From Betaproteobacteria bacterium (GTDB lineage Bacteria; Pseudomonadota; Gammaproteobacteria; Burkholderiales; Nitrosomonadaceae): a stretch of DNA of 5,462 nt. Numbering within the stretch: position 1 is the stretch's first letter; each line of letters opens with the position of its first letter. Below are positions 1 to 5,462 of the stretch, in pieces. The translations under genes were made by a program, and so were the position numbers. The notes beneath the pieces are model-generated. The model saw only the letters and a program-made list of their open reading frames with translations, had not been told where the DNA came from and did no database searches. The stretch covers positions 1-5,462 of the forward strand of contig JAHZIU010000349.1 of the NCBI GenBank assembly GCA_022601315.1, read 5' to 3'.

Positions 1-1103
1 AATGAAAGGCTTTTCATTGCTTTCTCATGATCCCAGTTGCCGTGGAAAAGATGTCCTTTCTTTTCCGGTGTGCGGTCACTGGTCCAGGTAATAAAATTTC
101 CATCCGGTGTGAAAACAGGTAAGCCATCGAATCCTTCTTTATCAGTTACTTGGATGGGCTTTTGTGTGCCGTTAACATCAACCATGTACAGCTCAAAATT
201 GCGGTGCCCATGGATGTTGGTAGAAAAAATAATGTATTCGCCGGAAGGGTGATAAAACGGCGCCCATGACATTACATTTAAATGGGTAATTTGTTTTTGG
301 TCTGAACCATCGATATTCATGGTAAAAACTTCTGCTTCTCGCCCACCTGTAGAAAATCGACGCCAAACAATTCTTTTTCCGTCTGGACTAAAAAAAGGTC
401 CGCCATCATAGGTGTTTGTATGCGTTAATCTTTTTACATTGGAGCCATCCGCGTCCATAATGTAAATATCAATCATTGCAGCTGGATTGGCCTTGAACAG
501 CGCCGCTTCCTTTTCGGACAGCTCATCGGTGTAGGCCCTGCGATTTGATGCAAAGGCAATATATTTGCCATCAGGAGACCAGGAGGCTTCTGCATCATAT
601 CCCATGGTGTTGGTGAGATTCTTGATCTTGCCGCCTTCGAAATCGGTTTCGTAGATGTCATAGAATTCGTCGTAATCCCAAGAATAAGATTTGGGTTTGC
701 CAGACTTCCTTTCTTCAATTTCTGCATGCATTTTGGCTATTGCATTCGGGTCTTCATGCGTTGATGAGAATAAAACTTTTTCTTGTGAAGGGTGTACCCA
801 TGAACAAGTTGTCTTACCATTGCCTGGGGAGACCTGTTGTACTTTACCATTCACTAAATTCTGCAAATAAATCTGATAAAAAGGGTTTTTGTCAGAAACC
901 TCAGCTTGATAAACCATCCACTGTTGATCTGCACGGTAATAAGCCTCGCCAACTCGTTTTTCTTTGTCTGAGAGTTGATGATCTTCAGTAATAAAGCCTA
1001 CTGCATTAATATTTGTTGCCCAGAAAAAGAGCGATAACATAAATAATCCAGTGACTAGTATCTGAAATTTGGCTGGTAATTTGTTAGAAAAGGGTAGTTG
1101 CAT
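1..1103 (-). CDS. Exported TolB-like PD40 beta-propeller protein, 3' end outside the window
   Basis: The minus strand is open from an ATG at 1103 to the left edge, giving 367 codons with no stop. Residues about 11-34 form a signal peptide: a basic start, a hydrophobic core rich in L and F, and a likely signal peptidase I cut after N-I-N-A (residue 34), so the protein should enter the periplasm. At least four PD40/WD40-like blades follow, with S/T-P-D-G or related turns: WSPDGKYIAFASNR (about 175-188), FFSPDGKRIVW (238-248), YHPSGEYIIFSTN (284-296) and FTPDGNFITWTSDR (331-344). This is the TolB-type propeller fold. Proteins of this group may end after the propeller or continue into an M28 aminopeptidase domain; the cut prevents a decision. 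It is not TolB itself, since no Tol-Pal genes lie nearby. A second in-frame ATG lies 4 codons upstream at 1115. The 1103 start has GAGAA about 6 nt upstream, the 1115 start only a weak GGA. The fold and export call is firm; the exact function is unknown. Confidence 0.85.
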   Translation of the reverse strand, partial: MQLPFSNKLPAKFQILVTGLFMLSLFFWATNINAVGFITEDHQLSDKEKRVGEAYYRADQQWMVYQAEVSDKNPFYQIYLQNLVNGKVQQVSPGNGKTTCSWVHPSQEKVLFSSTHEDPNAIAKMHAEIEERKSGKPKSYSWDYDEFYDIYETDFEGGKIKNLTNTMGYDAEASWSPDGKYIAFASNRRAYTDELSEKEAALFKANPAAMIDIYIMDADGSNVKRLTHTNTYDGGPFFSPDGKRIVWRRFSTGGREAEVFTMNIDGSDQKQITHLNVMSWAPFYHPSGEYIIFSTNIHGHRNFELYMVDVNGTQKPIQVTDKEGFDGLPVFTPDGNFITWTSDRTPEKKGHLFHGNWDHEKAMKSLS

Positions 1104-1114
1104 ATAAATTCTCA

Positions 1115-1126
1115 TTGGATATCCAA
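1115..1126. repeat. 12-bp perfect palindrome in the leader of the PD40 gene
   Basis: TTGGATATCCAA reads the same on both strands. It lies between the predicted transcription start and the start codon at 1103, and its first base overlaps the alternative ATG at 1115. It could be a protein-binding site, but palindromes of this length also arise by chance in AT-rich spacers. Confidence 0.3.
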
Positions 1127-1140
1127 ACCTTGTTACAAAA

Positions 1141-1178
1141 TGAGATGTATTAAAGCATAGCTCTAAAATAAATGTAAA
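1141..1178 (-). promoter_or_regulatory. Sigma70-like promoter for the PD40 protein gene
   Basis: On the minus strand TTTACA (1178-1173, 5 of 6 to the -35 consensus) is followed after 18 bp by TTTAAT (1154-1149, 5 of 6 to the -10 consensus). A TG sits one base before the -10, giving an extended -10 element. Transcription would begin near 1142, leaving a leader of about 27-39 nt before the start codon. This is the best promoter match in the window. Confidence 0.5.
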
Positions 1179-1206
1179 TAAATCTAATTGTCTGGCTTGA
1201 GGTGAT

Positions 1207-1233
1207 GAGGGTTTTTAAAGTTGTTTAAACCTC
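1207..1233. repeat. Bulged inverted repeat
   Basis: GAGG (1207-1210) can pair with CCTC (1230-1233), and TTTAAA (1214-1219) with TTTAAA (1224-1229) around a GTTG loop; three unpaired bases (1211-1213) form a bulge on one arm. Neither strand has a T-run after it, so it is unlikely to be an intrinsic terminator. The role is unknown. Confidence 0.3.
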
Positions 1234-1285
1234 GGATTTAGAAACCAGGATAGACGATTAACTACCAGCCCAGGCGGTTTATTTG

Positions 1286-1343
1286 TTATCTAAAATTCAA
1301 TGAATAGAGTAGTCATAAGATAAAAAATGTGAGATTCTTATCT
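1286..1343. repeat. TTATCT / AGATAA / TTATCT elements able to pair in two ways
   Basis: TTATCT occurs at 1286-1291 and 1338-1343, and its complement AGATAA at 1318-1323. The middle copy can pair with either flanking copy. The right-hand hairpin (1318-1343) is helped by AAT (1326-1328) pairing with ATT (1334-1336) around GTGAG. It ends 8 nt before the Shine-Dalgarno sequence of the small ORF at 1362. The stems are short and AT-rich, so their stability is doubtful. Confidence 0.25.
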
Positions 1344-1361
1344 ACTAGGAAAGGATCCGGT

Positions 1362-1505
1362 ATGGCCGAATTACGTGATTCTGTAGAGGCGGATGAAATT
1401 AGGGTTTTTTTAGAGGTTGAAATAGCTGTTATTTACTGCGCTACAAAAATTCTATGGCTAAGTTGGTATGTCAATGACTATAATCGAGCAGGCTATATTT
1501 GTTAG
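1362..1505 (+). CDS. Possible 47-residue small protein, function unknown
   Basis: An ATG at 1362 opens a 47-codon frame ending in TAG at 1503-1505. It is preceded by AAGGA at 1351-1355, a strong Shine-Dalgarno match 6 nt from the start, which is better than that of any other gene in the window. The N-terminal 20 residues are acidic (MAELRDSVEADE...). Residues about 21-37 are largely hydrophobic and aromatic with a single lysine, and could be a short membrane segment. The tail is polar and ends in cysteine. I do not recognise the family. It could be a genuine small protein, a leader peptide, the remnant of a larger gene, or chance. The absence of a clear promoter and terminator, and the AT-rich surroundings, keep confidence low. 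Confidence 0.3.
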   Translation: MAELRDSVEADEIRVFLEVEIAVIYCATKILWLSWYVNDYNRAGYIC

Positions 1506-1534
1506 ACATTACTTACGCCCTTTCTTTTCTTCTT

Positions 1535-1564
1535 TTGACTTGTTCATCTTAAGTCTTCTATATA
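1535..1564 (+). promoter_or_regulatory. Candidate distal promoter for aroKB
   Basis: TTGACT (1535-1540, 5 of 6 to the -35 consensus) is followed after 18 bp by TATATA (1559-1564, 4 of 6 to the -10 consensus). It would start RNA near 1571 and give a leader of about 110 nt before aroKB, which includes the dyad at 1584-1596. The match is moderate and the region is AT-rich, so chance is a real alternative. Confidence 0.3.
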
Positions 1565-1583
1565 TTTACTCTACTGCGGTATG

Positions 1584-1596
1584 ATTCTGCCAGAAT
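1584..1596. promoter_or_regulatory. Operator-like dyad upstream of aroKB
   Basis: ATTCTG-C-CAGAAT is a perfect 6+1+6 inverted repeat. Its right half (1591-1596) occupies exactly the place where a -35 element would sit for the TATAAT at 1614-1619 with a 17-bp spacer. That geometry suits a repressor or activator site. It is not a match to a regulator site I can name. Confidence 0.3.
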
Positions 1597-1613
1597 ACGG
1601 ACATTAGCATATA

Positions 1614-1619
1614 TATAAT
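1614..1619 (+). promoter_or_regulatory. Candidate proximal -10 box for aroKB
   Basis: A perfect TATAAT lies about 61 bp before the aroKB start. No recognisable -35 element lies 16-18 bp upstream, where the dyad at 1584-1596 is found instead, so the promoter would need an activator or may not be real. TATAAT is also expected by chance in such AT-rich DNA. Confidence 0.3.
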
Positions 1620-1679
1620 CCGATCTTGATTTATTAGGATACTGAAATTATCTATGATAATTCGGCTACAATTAAACGC

Positions 1680-3377
1680 ATGGAATCATTCAAAAAATCA
1701 AAAGCATCGTTTGCCAGATACGCATCAAAACGAATGGGTAATGGCAATATTGTATTGATCGGTATGATGGGTTCAGGAAAAACTACAATCGGTAAGTCAC
1801 TGGCGAATCACCTCGGTAAACAATTTTTTGATTCGGATCATGAAATTCAGGTTCGTACTGGCGTCAAAATTCCAGTCATTTTTGAGATTGAAGGGGAGGC
1901 AGGGTTTCGTAAGCGAGAATCTGAAGTTTTACGCGACTTGTCTAAAAAGAACAATATTGTATTAGCAACAGGCGGTGGTGCGATTCTGAGTCAGGAAAAT
2001 CGTTCGCTATTAAAGCAAAGTGGCACGGTTGTGTATCTGCGCGCATCAATTAATGATTTACATCGACGCACCCGATACGATAAAAATCGGCCTTTACTGC
2101 AGACGCAAAATTTACATCAAAAATTGACAGAACTATTCACGCAACGAGATTGCCTGTATCTGGAAACGGCTCATGTGATTGTTGATAGCGGTAAACAAGG
2201 TGTACGTTATCTGGTGCAAAAGCTTATTAATAAGCTTGTTTCTTATAAATCTAATTTCAGTGGTATAAATAATTCTATGCAAACCATTACGGTGGAATTC
2301 ACACCTTCTTCAGAGAAGCGCAGCTACCCAATTCATATTGGCCATAACATTCTGCAGCACGCTGAACACATTGTTTCCTGCTTGCCACAAAAAAGAGTTG
2401 CCATCGTAAGTAATACAACTGTAGCGCCACTTTACTTGAATATGCTTCGGCTCGCATTGGAAAAATATGATGTGATATGTATTTCAATTATTTTACCTGA
2501 TGGTGAAGTACACAAGAATTGGGAGACATTAAATTTAATTCATGACGCTTTACTAAAAAATCACTGTGAGCGAAATACCACTATTTTGGCCCTGGGTGGT
2601 GGTGTGATTGGTGACCTCACTGGCTTTGCCGCAGCAACTTATTTGCGTGGCGTACCTTTTATTCAGATACCCACGACATTATTGGCGCAGGTAGATTCTT
2701 CAGTGGGCGGTAAAACGGGCATTAACCATCCATTAGGTAAAAATATGATCGGCGCATTTTATCAACCACGCATGGTGCTGGCAGATAGTGCGACATTGAA
2801 TACGCTGCCGGATAGAGAACTACGTGCTGGCCTAGCTGAAATTATCAAATATGGCTTGATTCGAGATCCATCATTCTTTGAGTGGTTAGAGCAAAAAATG
2901 CCTCGCTTGTTAGCAAGGGATCCGATTATTCTTAATGAAGCGATCCGGCGTAGTTGTGAGAATAAAGCCGAGATTGTTGCCGCTGATGAAAAGGAAAAAG
3001 GTGTACGCGCATTGCTTAATCTGGGCCACACTTTTGGCCATGCTATAGAAAATGGTATGGGCTATGGCGTGTGGTTGCATGGTGAGGCGGTTGCGGCAGG
3101 GACAGTATTGGCGGCTGAGTTATCCCGTAGCATGAAATTAATCAGTGAAGCCGATGTAATGCGTATACGGAAAATTTTTGTGCAGGCAGGTTTGCCAGTT
3201 GATGCACCAAAATTTGCGCCAGAAAAATATTTAGAACTTATGTTGCTGGATAAAAAAGTAGAAGCAGGTAAATCACGTTTTATTTTGCTCAATCGTATAG
3301 GTGAAGCAGTCATGCGTTCTGATATTCCACCAGCACTGCTGTTGGAAGTTTTGACCACTTGGGCGACGCATGAGTAA
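1680..3377 (+). CDS. aroKB: Bifunctional shikimate kinase / 3-dehydroquinate synthase (AroK-AroB fusion)
   Basis: One 565-residue frame holds two complete cytosolic enzymes of the shikimate pathway. Residues about 20-186 are shikimate kinase (ATP-dependent 3-phosphorylation of shikimate): Walker A GMMGSGKT (28-35), D53 and R77 for shikimate binding, the GGG turn (98-100), lid arginine R137 in NRPLL, and R156 in QRDCLY. Residues 200-565 are 3-dehydroquinate synthase (DAHP to 3-dehydroquinate, NAD- and metal-dependent): [11 protein letters not shown] (306-316), [12 protein letters not shown] (338-349), and metal ligands E387, H450 and H467, whose spacing (63 and 17) equals that of E. coli E184, H247 and H264. 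Residues about 187-199 are a linker. In most Proteobacteria aroK and aroB are separate adjacent genes; here no stop intervenes, and Met200 has no good Shine-Dalgarno sequence. The start at 1680 also lacks one. An in-frame ATG at 1734 (Met19) would remove a basic extension and match the usual AroK length better. The frame overlaps dgt by 8 nt. Confidence 0.93.
   Translation: MESFKKSKASFARYASKRMGNGNIVLIGMMGSGKTTIGKSLANHLGKQFFDSDHEIQVRTGVKIPVIFEIEGEAGFRKRESEVLRDLSKKNNIVLATGGGAILSQENRSLLKQSGTVVYLRASINDLHRRTRYDKNRPLLQTQNLHQKLTELFTQRDCLYLETAHVIVDSGKQGVRYLVQKLINKLVSYKSNFSGINNSMQTITVEFTPSSEKRSYPIHIGHNILQHAEHIVSCLPQKRVAIVSNTTVAPLYLNMLRLALEKYDVICISIILPDGEVHKNWETLNLIHDALLKNHCERNTTILALGGGVIGDLTGFAAATYLRGVPFIQIPTTLLAQVDSSVGGKTGINHPLGKNMIGAFYQPRMVLADSATLNTLPDRELRAGLAEIIKYGLIRDPSFFEWLEQKMPRLLARDPIILNEAIRRSCENKAEIVAADEKEKGVRALLNLGHTFGHAIENGMGYGVWLHGEAVAAGTVLAAELSRSMKLISEADVMRIRKIFVQAGLPVDAPKFAPEKYLELMLLDKKVEAGKSRFILLNRIGEAVMRSDIPPALLLEVLTTWATHE
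2220..2237. repeat. 18-bp perfect palindrome at the AroK/AroB junction
   Basis: AAGCTTATTAATAAGCTT is identical to its reverse complement. It encodes K-L-I-N-K-L at the very end of the kinase domain. It begins the AT-rich linker: 2221-2276 has about 12 G or C in 56 bases, far below the coding sequence on either side. It may be a relic of a former intergenic spacer, a cruciform or protein-binding site, or a coincidence. Confidence 0.6.
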
Positions 3378-4491
3378 TTTGGCATCTTATGCCGTGACTT
3401 CAGATCATTCACGGGGCCGTTTGGTGCAGGAAACTGCACCAGTTGGACGCAGCGAGTTTCAGCGAGATCGTGACAGAATTATTCATTCTACAGCGTTTCG
3501 CCGTTTGGAGTATAAAACACAGGTTTTTGTTAATCATGAAGGCGATTTGTTTCGCACCCGACTAACACATAGTTTGGAAGTGGCCCAGATCGGTCGTTCA
3601 ATAGCCCGCAATCTTCATTTAAACGAAGATCTTGTAGAAGCCATTACACTTGCCCATGATTTGGGACATACACCCTTTGGCCATGCCGGTCAGGACGCGT
3701 TAAATGAATGCATGAAAGATTATGGTGGCTTTGAGCATAATCTACAGTCTTTACGTGTTGTTGATGTATTGGAAGAACGCTATGCCACTTTTGATGGTTT
3801 GAATCTTTGTTTTGAAACACGCGAAGGCATACTCAAGCACGCAGCTAAAAGAACGGCAAAGAAATTGGGAGATGTTGGCGCACGATTCCTGGAAAACACA
3901 AGTCCTTCTCTGGAGGCGCAACTGGCAAATTTTGCTGATGAAATTGCCTACAATAATCATGATGTCGACGACGGCTTACGTTCGGGTTTGCTGACCCATG
4001 AACAATTGGATAATGTGACTATTTTTTCGCGCCATTTAGCGCAGATTAAACAGCAGTATCCAGCACTTATAGGGCGACGTCTTACGCATGAGACCATCCG
4101 CAGTATGATCAATACTTTGGTAACTGATTTAACACAGCAAAGCATATTGAATATCAAGAATGCTAAGATTGGTACGCTTGCTGATGTGCATGCTGCACCG
4201 TTGCTAATAGGGTTTAGTCGGGAGATTAAAGAGCAACAGCAAGAACTTAAAAAATTTCTACGTGATCATCTATACCAACATTATCGCGTTGTGCGTATGA
4301 GTAATAAAGCAGCCCATAATATAAAGCGGTTGTTTAGTAGTTTTAACGCAAACATTAAATTGTTGCCTATTCAGTATCAAATTAAGTTCCAGCAGGAAAA
4401 ACAACAAGCAATCGCTGATTATATTGCAGGCATGACTGATCGCTATGCCATTAGAGAGTATCGACGCTTGTTTGCAATAGAGCTGGAGTAA
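3370..4491 (+). CDS. dgt: dGTPase-family HD phosphohydrolase (deoxyguanosinetriphosphate triphosphohydrolase-like, short type)
   Basis: This 373-residue protein belongs to the dNTP triphosphohydrolases, which split dNTPs to the nucleoside and inorganic triphosphate. The HD metal site is complete: H67 in RLTHSLEV, H96-D97 in [14 protein letters not shown] (92-107), and D190 in [11 protein letters not shown] (188-198). The N-terminal block around 27-63 ([34 protein letters not shown]) is the family signature. At 373 residues it is of the shorter type, unlike E. coli Dgt (about 505), so its preferred nucleotide need not be dGTP. It likely acts in the cytosol in dNTP pool control. The ATG overlaps the aroKB stop by 8 nt (ATGAGTAA), with only a weak upstream ribosome site, so translation is probably coupled to aroKB. 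The start fits the usual N-terminus of betaproteobacterial homologues. Nothing is truncated. Confidence 0.93.
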   Translation: MSNLASYAVTSDHSRGRLVQETAPVGRSEFQRDRDRIIHSTAFRRLEYKTQVFVNHEGDLFRTRLTHSLEVAQIGRSIARNLHLNEDLVEAITLAHDLGHTPFGHAGQDALNECMKDYGGFEHNLQSLRVVDVLEERYATFDGLNLCFETREGILKHAAKRTAKKLGDVGARFLENTSPSLEAQLANFADEIAYNNHDVDDGLRSGLLTHEQLDNVTIFSRHLAQIKQQYPALIGRRLTHETIRSMINTLVTDLTQQSILNIKNAKIGTLADVHAAPLLIGFSREIKEQQQELKKFLRDHLYQHYRVVRMSNKAAHNIKRLFSSFNANIKLLPIQYQIKFQQEKQQAIADYIAGMTDRYAIREYRRLFAIELE

Positions 4492-4508
4492 CAGACTTTA
4501 TATAAAAT

Positions 4509-4523
4509 TACATTGCTAATGTA
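4509..4523 (+). repeat. Small inverted repeat after dgt
   Basis: TACATT and AATGTA pair perfectly around a GCT loop, 18 nt after the dgt stop codon. The stem is only 6 bp, AT-rich, and not followed by a T-run, so it is a poor intrinsic terminator. No better terminator was found between dgt and hemE, and some read-through into hemE is possible. Confidence 0.25.
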
Positions 4524-4572
4524 CGCAAAGAACTTTCGCTGGTAAAATGGTCTTTGGTATAGGGTTAGTAGG

Positions 4573-4578
4573 TATAAT
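4573..4578 (+). promoter_or_regulatory. Candidate -10 box for hemE
   Basis: A perfect TATAAT lies 45 bp before the hemE start in the 132-bp spacer after dgt. No good -35 hexamer is found 16-18 bp upstream and there is no extended TG, so the promoter would be weak or activator-dependent. The length of the spacer, compared with the overlap between aroKB and dgt, supports some separate control of hemE. Confidence 0.35.
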
Positions 4579-4623
4579 CTTTTTAAAACTATAAAATAGA
4601 ATGAGATATAGAACAGGCTTTTA

Positions 4624-5462
4624 ATGACAACACCTAAGAATGATACTTTACTGCGGGCTTTGCTAAAACAGCCTGTTGAATACACGCCTGTTTGGTTAAT
4701 GCGTCAAGCAGGACGCTATTTGTCAGAATATAATGAAACACGTGCACGTGCGGGTAATTTTCTTTCATTATGTAAAAACCCGGGGTTTGCCACGGAAGTA
4801 ACCATGCAGCCATTGGCACGTTTTCCGCTGGATGCGGCAATATTGTTCTCTGATATTTTGACAATTCCTGATGCAATGGGTTTGGGACTATATTTTGCCG
4901 AAGGTGAGGGACCAATGTTTGAGCGTCCCTTGCGTGAAGAAAAGGAAATTCATGCATTAACAGTGCCCGATCCAACGAATGAATTGCGCTATGTTATCGA
5001 TGCGGTTTCAGAGATTCGTAAGGCACTGGATAATAAAGTGCCTTTGATTGGTTTTTCTGGCAGTCCATTTACTTTGGCGTGTTATATGGTTGAGGGACGA
5101 GGCGGTACAGATTTTCGTCAAATCAAGACCATGCTGTACCAACGTCCTGAATTACTGCATCATATTTTAGATGTGAACGCGCAGGCCGTAACCGCTTATC
5201 TCAATGCGCAAATAGAAGCGGGTGCGCAGATTGTTATGATTTTTGATACCTGGGGCGGGGCATTGTCGCATGCAGCGTATCAAGAGTTTTCGCTACGCTA
5301 TATCGAACAAATAGTTGCGGGATTAAAACGTGAACATGATGGCGCGCGTGTACCCAGTGTGGTTTTCACTAAAGGCGGTGGGTTATGGTTAGAAACAATT
5401 GCCAATATTGGTTGTGATGCGGTTGGTTTGGATTGGACCATTGATATTGGTGAGGCACGTCG
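4624..5462 (+). CDS. hemE: Uroporphyrinogen decarboxylase (HemE), 3' end outside the window
   Basis: The frame runs from ATG at 4624 to the right edge: 279 codons of the roughly 355 usual for the family, so about the last fifth is missing because of the window, not by mutation. The enzyme removes four carboxyl groups from uroporphyrinogen III to give coproporphyrinogen III in cytosolic haem synthesis; it needs no cofactor. Signatures seen are [10 protein letters not shown] (27-36), catalytic Asp77 in [17 protein letters not shown] (148-158) with the conserved Tyr154, FDTWGG (207-212) with Thr209 at the substrate-binding Ser/Thr position, and [11 protein letters not shown] near the cut. The conserved C-terminal histidine lies beyond the edge. 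A partial Shine-Dalgarno sequence (AGG, about 6 nt upstream) supports the start. It follows dgt on the same strand after 132 bp. Confidence 0.96.
   Translation, partial: MTTPKNDTLLRALLKQPVEYTPVWLMRQAGRYLSEYNETRARAGNFLSLCKNPGFATEVTMQPLARFPLDAAILFSDILTIPDAMGLGLYFAEGEGPMFERPLREEKEIHALTVPDPTNELRYVIDAVSEIRKALDNKVPLIGFSGSPFTLACYMVEGRGGTDFRQIKTMLYQRPELLHHILDVNAQAVTAYLNAQIEAGAQIVMIFDTWGGALSHAAYQEFSLRYIEQIVAGLKREHDGARVPSVVFTKGGGLWLETIANIGCDAVGLDWTIDIGEAR

Larger units (their letters stand above)
1116..1679. other. Long AT-rich region between divergent genes
   Basis: About 560 bp separate the minus-strand propeller gene from plus-strand aroKB. The stretch is clearly richer in A and T than the flanking genes and has no long ORF. 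It contains the minus-strand promoter, a bulged inverted repeat (1207-1233), a set of TTATCT/AGATAA elements (1286-1343), a 47-codon ORF (1362-1505), an ATTCTG-C-CAGAAT dyad (1584-1596) and weak rightward promoter candidates. No tRNA-like cloverleaf and no hairpin followed by a T-run was seen. In many Betaproteobacteria pilus assembly genes (pilMNOPQ) lie directly upstream of aroK; none is present here. Confidence 0.6.

Noticed and set aside
740..991. 83-codon plus-strand frame
   Set aside because: It lies opposite the propeller gene, whose minus-strand frame is continuous and has clear PD40 motifs.
1362..1440. Slight resemblance of the small ORF start (LRDS plus acidic residues) to the DnaB helicase 'LR-S-IEQDAD' region
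   Set aside because: Only a few residues agree, the key IEQDAD residues are absent, and no other helicase motif lies nearby.
1116..1680. Insertion sequence or CRISPR array in the long spacer
   Set aside because: No transposase fragment, paired terminal repeats with target duplication, or regularly spaced repeats could be found.
3062..3439. 125-codon minus-strand frame opposite the aroB end and dgt start
   Set aside because: It lies antisense to two well-identified genes, has no recognisable domain or ribosome-binding site, and its composition is that of an opposite-strand shadow.
4509..4540. Possible rho-independent terminator after dgt
   Set aside because: The 6-bp stem is AT-rich and no T-run follows; the adjoining AAAG/CTTT pairing is too short to help.
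4443..4685. 80-codon minus-strand frame spanning the dgt-hemE spacer
   Set aside because: It overlaps the ends of both genes, has no Shine-Dalgarno sequence or motif, and most of it is low-complexity AT-rich spacer.
4634..4975. 113-codon minus-strand frame
   Set aside because: It is antisense to hemE, whose conserved motifs lie in the plus frame throughout the interval.

Overview
The window looks like an ordinary chromosomal segment of a moderately AT-rich proteobacterium. The run shikimate kinase, 3-dehydroquinate synthase, short-type dGTPase, with the dGTPase start overlapping the synthase stop, is typical of Betaproteobacteria. The protein sequences fit that class, possibly the Nitrosomonadales; this placement is inference from gene order and sequence flavour, not a database result. 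Four protein-coding genes are well supported, two of them cut by the window edges. No tRNA, rRNA, CRISPR array, insertion sequence or phage gene was recognised.

Layout. Positions 1-1103 (or 1115), minus strand: the N-terminal part of an exported TolB-like (PD40) beta-propeller protein whose 3' end lies outside the window. Positions about 1116-1679: a long AT-rich region between divergent genes. It holds a good sigma70-like promoter for the minus-strand gene, small inverted repeats, one 47-codon ORF with a well-placed Shine-Dalgarno sequence, and weaker promoter candidates facing right. Positions 1680-3377, plus: one continuous 565-codon ORF carrying a complete shikimate kinase (AroK) followed by a complete 3-dehydroquinate synthase (AroB). 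Positions 3370-4491, plus: a dGTPase-family HD phosphohydrolase (dgt), overlapping aroB by 8 nt. Positions 4492-4623: a short spacer with a possible promoter. Positions 4624-5462, plus: hemE, uroporphyrinogen decarboxylase, cut by the right edge after 279 codons.

Functionally, aroKB supplies two non-consecutive steps of the shikimate pathway (steps 2 and 5). dgt is probably co-translated with it and acts in dNTP homeostasis. hemE belongs to haem synthesis and may have its own promoter. The exported propeller protein is divergently transcribed and has no evident link to the others.

The most notable point is the in-frame AroK-AroB fusion, joined through a very AT-rich linker with an 18-bp perfect palindrome just at the end of the kinase domain. 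In most Proteobacteria these are two adjacent genes. I see no sign of a new defence, mobile or otherwise undescribed multi-gene system here.
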